48,662 bases of DNA from Bdellovibrio sp. (GTDB taxonomy: Bacteria > Bdellovibrionota > Bacteriovoracia > Bacteriovoracales > Bacteriovoracaceae): positions 1-48,662 of the forward strand of contig DZBG01000006.1 in assembly GCA_022729855.1 (NCBI GenBank), written 5' to 3'. Numbering within the stretch: the stretch's first letter is position 1; every line of letters starts with the position of its first letter. Made by a program: the position numbers and the translations under genes. Shown here piece by piece: positions 24,186-31,047 of this stretch. The notes beneath the pieces are model-generated. The model ran no database searches. It was not told the origin of the DNA and saw only the letters and a program-made list of their open reading frames with translations.

Positions 24186-25087
24186 AGAACTTTATCATCA
24201 GGAGAGAGCCACTTTAATTGCATTTCTGGTGACGGATAGAGTTGATTATAAGTTTTATACTGATTATTTGTTTTGATTAAGCGGTCAATTTTTCCAAGGA
24301 GTCTAAAGTAAGTATTCCACCATTCAATATTTGATTTTAGAAAAGAATCCATTTTTTTGGTGACTGCAAATTGTTGCTGAAAAGTGAAACCTTTCTGAAG
24401 TAAGAATTGATCGTAGTTCTTAAGAGCTTCACTCATAGGAGAGAGATCAAGCTTCTTACCATAAAAATTTGATCCAACATACGCATCTAGACCTTTGGGT
24501 CTGACAGCTTTTTTAAAGTATCCCTCTTCTGCTTTTAAATAATCTTCAAGCATCATAAGAGAAATTTCTAATTTAGAAAGATCAAGAGTTCTAATAAAGG
24601 GAACTGAAATAAGAAAAATCGTCTCACCATCAGGGCCTGGAATTGCAGCTCTCACCAAGGCCGGTGTATTTAAAAGTAAAATCCGAAATTTCTTTTGGAA
24701 AAGTCCTACGTTTTGAAGAACTGCTTTAAATGAGTCTTCGAGCCCGTAGTCAGGTTTCTCAAAATCCCAAGCGAGAGTGGGAGCATTTTTTACCAACCAA
24801 TACTCACTCATGATTCCCCACCACTCATCTTCGGTGGGTACAAGAAAACGGTCTTTCTCTATTATCGCCTGTTCTTTTTTTATCGCTTCAACTTGACGTG
24901 CTTTAGACTTGGCCTGTTGAGACAAACCATCTTCTTGAAGTACTTTTTTAATTTGCTTAAAATCGACCAGTTCTAATTCTTTTTCTTCTTTGGTTTTTTT
25001 ATCTTGAGCATTGATCTGAGATGTAAACATCATCACCATCAAAGCAAGACTACTGAACCTTAGACTGGCCTTGAAGATAGTTATCAT
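24182..25087 (-). CDS. Secreted protein resembling an inactivated M48-type peptidase
   Basis: A 301-residue protein with a Sec signal peptide (cleavage likely after QINA near residue 27) and a Lys/Glu/Gln-rich helical stretch (~28-85). The middle has the flow of M48 metallopeptidases: NTPALVRAAIPGPDGETIFLISVPFIRTLDLSKLEISLMMLEDYLKAEEG, in pieces at ~140-190. In M48 members a similar 'PGG-I-v--G-l-------EL--vl-HE--H' line carries HExxH. Here the place of HExxH reads LEDYL, so no zinc site is left. I therefore suggest a non-catalytic relative; this is weak similarity by eye. It overlaps the SH3-protein gene by 38 bases and the next gene by 4 bases. It may be a periplasmic scaffold or regulator for the Tol region. 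Confidence 0.65.
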   Translation of the reverse strand: MITIFKASLRFSSLALMVMMFTSQINAQDKKTKEEKELELVDFKQIKKVLQEDGLSQQAKSKARQVEAIKKEQAIIEKDRFLVPTEDEWWGIMSEYWLVKNAPTLAWDFEKPDYGLEDSFKAVLQNVGLFQKKFRILLLNTPALVRAAIPGPDGETIFLISVPFIRTLDLSKLEISLMMLEDYLKAEEGYFKKAVRPKGLDAYVGSNFYGKKLDLSPMSEALKNYDQFLLQKGFTFQQQFAVTKKMDSFLKSNIEWWNTYFRLLGKIDRLIKTNNQYKTYNQLYPSPEMQLKWLSPDDKVL

Positions 25088-25457
25088 ATAATCGTCCCCA
25101 ATAATAAAGTTCGCTTAAATCCAAATTTAATCCGTCAAAAAACTTAGGATATTTAGCCTGAAAACATTCAGGTCTTGCAGGAGCTAAAAATGATTTTAAA
25201 ATAAAACCTTTAAAGTCTGCCACTTGTACATAGGCCCATTCTTCGCCCACTTTAACTTTTGATGATTCGATAACCTTAATAGGATGACCACATTGAATAG
25301 TCGTCAAACTTGAAGAAAGCTCTTTGGGTGACTGATGGACATGTCCCAAAATAGGTTTGAAATAAAAGACCCCTACTGTCTTCTCATCTTCGGCTACCGT
25401 TTCAGCAAAAGCGGAAAAAGTATTTAATATAAGAAGAGCCAGAATCAGTTTCTTCAA
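25050..25457 (-). CDS. Secreted SH3-like domain protein
   Basis: A 135-residue protein read from a TTG at 25457, chosen because GGAAGG lies 6 bases upstream, the TTG directly follows the lapB stop, and translation then begins with a proper signal peptide (KKLILALLILNTFSAFA). Longer upstream starts would bury the signal. The mature part contains a bacterial SH3-like fold (~35-95: HVHQSPKELSSSLTTIQCGHPIKVIE, then EEWAYVQVADFKGFILKSFL, in pieces), with the typical 'G-W--V---G--G-v----L' rhythm. Such domains bind peptidoglycan peptides or proteins in the periplasm. It lies between lapB and the M48-like gene and overlaps the latter by 38 bases. Ligand unknown. Confidence 0.7.
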   Translation of the reverse strand: MKKLILALLILNTFSAFAETVAEDEKTVGVFYFKPILGHVHQSPKELSSSLTTIQCGHPIKVIESSKVKVGEEWAYVQVADFKGFILKSFLAPARPECFQAKYPKFFDGLNLDLSELYYWGRLYDNYLQGQSKVQ

Positions 25458-25458
25458 A

Positions 25459-26688
25459 CTACACCTTCCATCTAAACTGAATTGTTTCCCAGTTATGACA
25501 CTGAGGACATCTCCAAAAGATATCATCAGAGTTATATCCACACTGAGAGCAATAATGTTTAGTAAGAGTATTATGTAAGTTATTCAGCAATTGTTTCGTT
25601 TGAGCAAGAGCTTCATCTGTTTTGTTCACTTCAATCAGAAGTTTAATATATTCCACTTTAAGAACATCACTCTGACCGTGATTTTTCATCCAATAATCTA
25701 AAAGCTCAAAAGCATCAGTAATACGAGATGATGATTTGAGAAGTCTAATTTTTGAAAGAACGACTGAAGCAGAACTCATGAGATCAAGGTTTTTAATCTC
25801 TAGGAAATAGTTTTTTAATTGCTTTAATCTTTCAAGGTATTCAGCTTTCTCAGGAAGGTCGTTATTAAACTCTTCTAGTGAAACAAAAATAAAAGAAGCA
25901 TACATAGGATGTTCTTTAAGAAGTTCTAAGAGAACTCCTTTAGCGTCTTCCATTTTACCTTGAACTAAGAAAAGCTTCAGGCGCAAAATTTTTGCCGAAA
26001 CTGAAGGAGCAAATCTAAAAGCGTCCTCAATCTCTTCTGCACAAGCTTTAAACTGCCCTTTTTCAAAAAGTGATTTTGCTTTTTGAACTAGGATATGTGA
26101 AATAGTTTCTGATTGATTCACATGCCCTACTTTAGAGAGCATGATGCGATAATTATAGGCTTGATCCCAATCTTCGATATCTTCATAGATACGACAAAGA
26201 GCGTGAATAACATCTTGTTGATCACGATTAATTTTTAAAACATCTTTATAAGTTTCAATGGCCTTATCAATAAAGCCACCCTTATCAAAATCAACAGCAA
26301 GTTCTTTTAATCCCTGAAGTCTTGTGGACTCAGAAATACTCTCTCTGGCAATTAATGAACGGTGAATACTAATCGCTTTCTCAATTTCACCATTACTTCT
26401 AAAAAGTCCGCCAAGAGCAAAATATGTTTCAATGGTTTCACGATTCAGATCTACGGCGTTGAGAAATTCTTTAATCGCTAAATCTTTATTTCCATCAATA
26501 AGGTACTGAGTAGCATTCAAAAAGATCTTAGATTGAGTTTCAAAAATACTACTGCGGTACTTCTTTGAAAGCTTAACAACTTTATCACGCTCAATAACAT
26601 AATGATAAATAAGAACAATAGTAATGATCACTGCTACGACAGTGAGAACATGATCTTTACTCCATTCAATTAAAAACAATGTATCCAT
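25459..26688 (-). CDS. lapB: LapB (YciM)-like TPR protein with C-terminal rubredoxin-type metal site
   Basis: Membrane-anchored cytoplasmic protein that, in enteric bacteria, recruits FtsH to LpxC and so limits lipopolysaccharide synthesis. After the ATG at 26688 there is a TM (~10-28), then a superhelix of ~8-9 TPR units (~55-340; e.g. ALGGLFRSNGEIEKAI, LAVDFDKGGFIDKAIETYK). The end carries two CxxC pairs (CSQCGYN and CPQCHNW), the rubredoxin-like knob essential in LapB. The size (409) matches LapB (389). I prefer 26688 to the TTG at 26730, because AAGAGAAG precedes it and the sppA stop is only 8 bases upstream. The operon places LPS control with SppA and the Tol machine. Domain order makes this call strong. 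Confidence 0.88.
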   Translation of the reverse strand: MDTLFLIEWSKDHVLTVVAVIITIVLIYHYVIERDKVVKLSKKYRSSIFETQSKIFLNATQYLIDGNKDLAIKEFLNAVDLNRETIETYFALGGLFRSNGEIEKAISIHRSLIARESISESTRLQGLKELAVDFDKGGFIDKAIETYKDVLKINRDQQDVIHALCRIYEDIEDWDQAYNYRIMLSKVGHVNQSETISHILVQKAKSLFEKGQFKACAEEIEDAFRFAPSVSAKILRLKLFLVQGKMEDAKGVLLELLKEHPMYASFIFVSLEEFNNDLPEKAEYLERLKQLKNYFLEIKNLDLMSSASVVLSKIRLLKSSSRITDAFELLDYWMKNHGQSDVLKVEYIKLLIEVNKTDEALAQTKQLLNNLHNTLTKHYCSQCGYNSDDIFWRCPQCHNWETIQFRWKV

Positions 26689-26695
26689 TCTTCTC

Positions 26696-27625
26696 TTATT
26701 GCGCCGGTTGGTATAAAAAACTCGGAGCATTGACTCCAGACATTCTATGTTTAATAAAACTTAAAGCTTCTTCTCCACCAGAGAGAAGATCAGCAAAACT
26801 CATTTTGTTACGACGAGGTTTTAAGAACTTCATATCAAACTCACCTTTAAGTTTAAGTTCTTTATGAATAGCTCTTCCTGCTTTCCAAAGACCACCGATT
26901 TCATCTACAAGACCAACCTTCACAGCTTGATCACCAGAGAAAATTTGTCCTTGGGCCAATTCAACAATATCCATTTTAATTCTATCGCCACGAACGGCCA
27001 TAATGTCTTCACGGAATTTTTTATGAGTATCAGCAAGAAGATCCGTAAGAAGACCTCTCTCCTCATCAGTCATACTGCGACTTGGAGATCCAATATCTTT
27101 ATAACGACCAGCTTTCACTGTTTCTTGTTTTACTTTGGCGAATTTAAAAAGCTCAGACAAATCGGTTAATTGCATAATCACACCGATAGAACCTGTAAGG
27201 GTCCCAGAGTTCGCATATATTTTGCGAGTCCCTGCTCCGATATAATAACCACCGCTGGCAGCAATTGTTCCAAAGCTTGAATAGATTGGCTTGATAGCAT
27301 CGATACGTCTGATTTCTTCGTAGATCTCTTGAGTAGGGCCAACTGCACCACCAGGAGAATCAATTCTCATGATGATGGCCTCAATTTTTTCGTCTTTTTC
27401 TGCATCAAAAAGCATTTCGATGACTTTACGAGATTCTCTAATTTCGCCTTCAACAGGAATAACTGCGATTTGGGCGTTCATTTTTGAACTCATCCAATCC
27501 GAACTCATATCTGAAGTTTGCTTCAATTGAGAAACTGTATAAAAGGCAAAAACAATAAAAATGAAAAATAGCACGGTGATTAAAATGAAAATCCCAACTA
27601 TTCCTTTAGTTCTTTCGCGTGTCAC
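26696..27625 (-). CDS. sppA: Signal peptide peptidase SppA (S49 family)
   Basis: Inner-membrane serine protease that degrades cleaved signal peptides. One N-terminal TM (~8-32 from the GTG) is followed by the S49 domain with RIDSPGGAVG (oxyanion region), AASGGYYIG (nucleophile Ser, ~124) and AGRYKDIGSP (general-base Lys, ~176), as in short single-domain SppA. The GTG at 27625 is preceded by a perfect GGAGGAG at 6 bases, while an in-frame ATG at 27640 (five codons earlier) overlaps that same motif and has no site of its own; the GTG is therefore the likelier start. It is the first gene of a long tol operon, 8 bases before lapB. Family assignment is firm. Confidence 0.93.
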   Translation of the reverse strand: MTRERTKGIVGIFILITVLFFIFIVFAFYTVSQLKQTSDMSSDWMSSKMNAQIAVIPVEGEIRESRKVIEMLFDAEKDEKIEAIIMRIDSPGGAVGPTQEIYEEIRRIDAIKPIYSSFGTIAASGGYYIGAGTRKIYANSGTLTGSIGVIMQLTDLSELFKFAKVKQETVKAGRYKDIGSPSRSMTDEERGLLTDLLADTHKKFREDIMAVRGDRIKMDIVELAQGQIFSGDQAVKVGLVDEIGGLWKAGRAIHKELKLKGEFDMKFLKPRRNKMSFADLLSGGEEALSFIKHRMSGVNAPSFLYQPAQ

Positions 27626-27701
27626 GTAAAACTCCTCCATGAAGATTCAGCAATGGAGGTAGTATAAACAACTAAAAACTAAAAGGAAAAGGCTAATCCG
27701 A

Positions 27702-29054
27702 CTAAAAGGCGCGAGCTGAGCCTTGGCAAGCCTTCTCAATGGCCTCTATATCTTTTTTCAGTTTAGGTGGGACACCTAGAAGAGCAGAAGACTTAATTCT
27801 CTCGTATTCCTGATCATATTGCTTTGCTACCGTCGCATTTTCAACAACAACAAGAGTTTCATCATTTACATAGTTAGCGTTATCAGACCAGTTCTGAGAC
27901 CCTACGATCACAGATTTTGTATCAACCACGGCGAACTTATGGTGAAGCTTATCTCCACGTGGCATAATGGCCATCCCTGAATTTTTTGAGGGCTTTGACC
28001 AAGGTCTATTTCCAGGTTCTGCCTCACACTTCTGAGTCAGCATCTCAACACCTAAAATATCGAGAAGTTCTGAATAATCACGATAAGCAAATGATTGATC
28101 AATCAAAACACCAACAGAAACATTATCATTATTTCTCTTTTCTAATTCATCAACAAGGCGCTGATCAGAGAAAACAAAAAGGGCTGCTTTAAAAGACTTT
28201 GTCGCTTTTGAAAATGAACTTGCAATCAGTCCGTTTACACTTTCTTCCCATTTAAAACGGCGAGAAGTTGGTGAGAACTGGATCGTCATCTTTGTCCCGC
28301 GAACTGAAATTGTACGTGGTCCACGGTAAGTTTTGTTTTGACCAAAATTTCCACGTTTCCCATTCCCCCACATCTGTCCAAACTCATCAGAAAAAATGTC
28401 TGAAAAATTCTTCGCAGCAACGACAAGCATTGAGTTGGCATTCCCACGAGACTCAGGAGAATTAAAATCTCCATGCATCCCACTTGGAGTAAAATTGGCC
28501 GTACTCACAATAGTTACTTTTCCATCAACTACCATAAATTTATGGTGCATAAGTCCTGAGCCCATTGAGACGTCAGACTTATCATCTAAAAGGGGGATTT
28601 TATTTTCTCTAAGAATATAAATGGCATCACGAGTTTGAAGTTCTGATTTTTCAAGTTTTCCATTGCGATTAACATCCACCAGAAGCCTAAGCTCACTTAA
28701 CTTCATCGCCTCTTGTTCACCTTCTGGCATTTCACGTTGCTCAACAGATGTGAAATTATAATCATGCTCAACAATCACTCGAACATCGAGACCTTGTTTT
28801 TTCTTTTCAACAAGTTTTAAAGCAATTGTTGGAAGTCTTAACTCTTGAACGGCCAGATAGATTGAAGTTTTTGCTTTATCCATTTCTCTCAAAATAATCG
28901 CTTCAAGATTATCACCTTGACGGTGAATCTGGCGGTAAGGATCGATATAGCTAGCTTTTTTATTATGATTAAAATACGCCGTAACACTGGCAAAGGCAGG
29001 TGCTGTGATTATTGAAACTAAGAGAACTGATTTGATCCATGTATTTATTGTCAT
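27702..29054 (-). CDS. Secreted phospholipase D-like protein with two HKD motifs and an EF-hand loop
   Basis: Exported member of the PLD superfamily, which act as phospholipases or nucleases. The signal peptide ends near AFA (residue 22). The first HKD motif is HHKFMVVDGKVTIVSTANFT (~170-189; GSxN is degraded to STAN) and the second HHKFAVVDTKSVIVGSQNWS (~378-397), complete. Between ~127 and 138 there is a full EF-hand loop with Asp127, Asn129, Asn131, Gly132, Leu134 and Glu138, suggesting Ca2+ binding or stabilisation. Length (450) fits bacterial PLD-type enzymes. It has an AGGAAG site 6 bases before the ATG and stands alone, 61 bases before sppA's upstream start. Substrate (phospholipid, cardiolipin or DNA) cannot be read; release into prey or medium is speculative. 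Confidence 0.88.
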   Translation of the reverse strand: MTINTWIKSVLLVSIITAPAFASVTAYFNHNKKASYIDPYRQIHRQGDNLEAIILREMDKAKTSIYLAVQELRLPTIALKLVEKKKQGLDVRVIVEHDYNFTSVEQREMPEGEQEAMKLSELRLLVDVNRNGKLEKSELQTRDAIYILRENKIPLLDDKSDVSMGSGLMHHKFMVVDGKVTIVSTANFTPSGMHGDFNSPESRGNANSMLVVAAKNFSDIFSDEFGQMWGNGKRGNFGQNKTYRGPRTISVRGTKMTIQFSPTSRRFKWEESVNGLIASSFSKATKSFKAALFVFSDQRLVDELEKRNNDNVSVGVLIDQSFAYRDYSELLDILGVEMLTQKCEAEPGNRPWSKPSKNSGMAIMPRGDKLHHKFAVVDTKSVIVGSQNWSDNANYVNDETLVVVENATVAKQYDQEYERIKSSALLGVPPKLKKDIEAIEKACQGSARAF

Positions 29055-29253
29055 GCATCACTTCCTAGGTATTATTTATACTAATAGTGGACTTAAATAC
29101 TGCTAATGAATACATCAAATGTCACCCCATTTCCCCTGTCTTTTTCTGTCTTGAAAAGATTACACCCCCTTAATTGCCTGAAATTACATGAACTCTCAAG
29201 TCTTCTTAACAGAATCCGAATAGTTCTCTGACGACAGCAAGAGAGGTATGTCT

Positions 29254-29508
29254 ATGTTCATTCGCCATTTATTTTTACTCGCTTCATTGATTGGATTAAC
29301 TGTGAGCTATTCGTTTGCAGAACCGACAATTATAAAAGAGCCATTTACTGAATCACACTACAAAGTTGAAAAGCCCGTGAAAGAGCAATCAGCTGAACGT
29401 ACTGTGGCCGGTGAGAAACCGAGCAAAGAAAAAAGAGATGTGGCCGGAGAAGCACCTGTAAAAGATGCTACTGAATCTGGGGTGCAGTACTGGAAGTATT
29501 CTGAGTAG
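29254..29508 (+). CDS. Small secreted protein with VAGE-P-K repeats
   Basis: I do not recognise this 84-residue protein. A signal peptide (FIRHLFLLASLIGLTVSYSFA) is followed by a highly charged, probably disordered mature part. That part repeats a short unit: TVAGEKPSKEKR and DVAGEAPVKDAT, with related PVKEQSAER before them. It ends with YWKYSE. The ATG at 29254 fits GAGAGG at 7 bases better than the in-frame ATG at 29248. The last 41 bases overlap the convergent rlmN. A periplasmic or surface-exposed charged linker, or a processed peptide, is possible. Codon use and signal peptide support it as a real gene. Confidence 0.6.
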   Translation: MFIRHLFLLASLIGLTVSYSFAEPTIIKEPFTESHYKVEKPVKEQSAERTVAGEKPSKEKRDVAGEAPVKDATESGVQYWKYSE

Positions 29509-30577
29509 AACCAGTTAGTTCCCAAAGGTTGAGTTTATTATCATAGGCACTCTTAAGTTGTCCGCAGGCAGCGAGAATATCGCTGCCCTTGGTTGTTCTT
29601 ACTGTTACCGTATATCCCTTCTTAATTAACTGATCCATAAACCACAAAATTTTCTGCTCACTAGGACGCTTGTATTTTGAGCCCGGGTATTCGTTAAACG
29701 GGATGATATTAATTTTTGATTCTTTAGCGACTAAAAGATTTGAAAGTGCTTCTACATCTTCAGGAAGATCATTCACTCCATCAGCAAGAAGATACTCATA
29801 AGTAATACGACGGTGAGCTTTAAGTGGAATTTTTTTAATCGCTGCAAATAATCTTTCTAGATCATAAACCTTATTAATCGGCATGAGTTCAGTACGAACG
29901 TCATTTCTTGCAGAGTGAAGAGAGAGAGCAATATTCACAGTAGGAAAATCCACGGCCAGTTTTTCAATGGCGGGAACAAGTCCAGAAGTAGAAAGAGTGA
30001 TTCGGCGCTGACCAAAACCAATTCCTTTCTCAGTCATAAAAATAATCGTCGCCTTCTTCATATTTTCATAATTATGAAGTGGCTCCCCTTGGCCCATATA
30101 CACAATATTTGTGAGCTTCGCTTCAGGAGATTCATTTTCAAGAAGCCATTTCTGAACAGTCATGAACTGTCCCACAACTTCAGAAGCTTTCAAGTGACGT
30201 TTTAATCCTTGAGTCGCTGTATGACAGAAAGTACACCCTACCGCACATCCCACTTGTGAAGAAACACAAAGAGTAAGACGCTCGCGCGCAGGAATGGCCA
30301 CTGTTTCCACAGTCTGCCCATCAGTCATTTTTACTAAAAATTTACGTGTTCCATCTTTAGAAAGTCCCTGCCAAACAATCACAGGAAGTGACATATCTAT
30401 ATTGGCGAGAAAATATTCTCGTGTGGCCTTCGCTACATTTGACCAGTTCTCTGGATTTGATTCCATCTTACGATACACCCAATCAAAAATCTGAATTGCA
30501 CCAAAGGCAGTAAGGCCATTAGCACTTAAATGAGCTTTGAGATCATCAACTGTAAAATCATAAAATGAAACTTTCAT
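29468..30577 (-). CDS. rlmN: 23S rRNA (adenine2503-C2)/tRNA methyltransferase RlmN
   Basis: Radical SAM enzyme that methylates C2 of A2503 in 23S rRNA and A37 in some tRNAs. The [4Fe-4S] motif CAVGCTFC (Cys111, 115, 118) follows the conserved AIPARERLTLCVSSQVG, and GQGEPLHNYEN and LSLHS are present. The methyl-carrying Cys sits in GSDILAACGQL near the end, and the N-terminal HhH-like region (TAFGAIQIFDWVYRK) is typical. The ATG at 30577 matches family starts; an upstream TTG at 30613 has no good ribosome-binding site. A C-terminal tail of ~28 residues beyond AACGQL is Ser/Thr/Gln rich. It converges on the small secreted-protein gene with a 41-base overlap. The call is firm. Confidence 0.95.
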   Translation of the reverse strand: MKVSFYDFTVDDLKAHLSANGLTAFGAIQIFDWVYRKMESNPENWSNVAKATREYFLANIDMSLPVIVWQGLSKDGTRKFLVKMTDGQTVETVAIPARERLTLCVSSQVGCAVGCTFCHTATQGLKRHLKASEVVGQFMTVQKWLLENESPEAKLTNIVYMGQGEPLHNYENMKKATIIFMTEKGIGFGQRRITLSTSGLVPAIEKLAVDFPTVNIALSLHSARNDVRTELMPINKVYDLERLFAAIKKIPLKAHRRITYEYLLADGVNDLPEDVEALSNLLVAKESKINIIPFNEYPGSKYKRPSEQKILWFMDQLIKKGYTVTVRTTKGSDILAACGQLKSAYDNKLNLWELTGSTQNTSSTAPQIQ

Positions 30578-30625
30578 AGTGCTGGTTTTAGAGCAAAAAA
30601 ACCATGGGTTCAAGGAAAAACAAGG

Positions 30626-30644
30626 AGGTAAGTCAAACTTACCT
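30626..30644 (-). terminator. Possible weak terminator hairpin downstream of the GH-like operon
   Basis: AGGTAAGT/ACTTACCT forms an 8-bp stem with a 3-base loop (30626-30644), overlapping the stop of the 134-residue gene. On the minus strand it is followed by a modest T-rich run (CCTTGTTTTTCC). It may separate the GH-like/partner pair from rlmN. Weak. Confidence 0.35.
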
Positions 30645-31047
30645 AGCGGAAGAATTTACTAAGAAAGCCCTTCGACTTAGCGACATCCTCGTTCACTAGT
30701 CTTTCCCCATATTTTTTGAGGTTTTCCGATAACTTAGAAGCCTCAGAAGTGGCTTCAAGGGCAAGATTAAAATCTTGAGCTGAAAGGAGATAAAGAGACT
30801 CCGCACTATAATCATTAAAAAGACGATCCCCAAAACTCTTGATCTCATCCAAAGAGTTAAAAAATAACTCCATGAAATTTTCATGAATAATGGACTTGGC
30901 CATCTCTTGTAATTCGCCTACAGGAATTGCCCCACGGTCATGATAAACACCACGGATATGATAGCGGGCCGGACTCAGTTCCGCCTCCCTCTCCTGAGTA
31001 TTGACGAAACTATAGACTAAATAAAGTGCATCTAAGTTTTGGCTCAT
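30643..31047 (-). CDS. Small cytoplasmic protein coupled to the GH-like gene, unknown
   Basis: I do not recognise this 134-residue protein. It has no signal peptide or TM and looks alpha-helical with an early short strand region (YHIRGVYHDRGAIPVGEL); the C-terminus is basic (SKGFLSKFFR). Its ATG overlaps the stop of the 574-residue GH-like gene by 4 bases (ATGA), a classic sign of joint translation and often of a protein complex. No enzymatic motif was found. A role as an accessory subunit or chaperone of the larger protein is inferred. Confidence 0.7.
   Translation of the reverse strand: MSQNLDALYLVYSFVNTQEREAELSPARYHIRGVYHDRGAIPVGELQEMAKSIIHENFMELFFNSLDEIKSFGDRLFNDYSAESLYLLSAQDFNLALEATSEASKLSENLKKYGERLVNEDVAKSKGFLSKFFR

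Noticed and set aside
20032-27625. ExbB-ExbD-TonB uptake system as the identity of the 21.4-23.4 kb trio
   Set aside because: The directly following beta-propeller TolB and the order Q-R-A-B favour Tol; no TonB-dependent receptor is near.
29055-29253. Largest gene-free gap (about 200 bases) as a possible ncRNA or promoter pair
   Set aside because: I found no convincing promoter pair, stem or RNA-gene feature; only the AGGAAG and GAGAGG ribosome-binding sites of the flanking genes.
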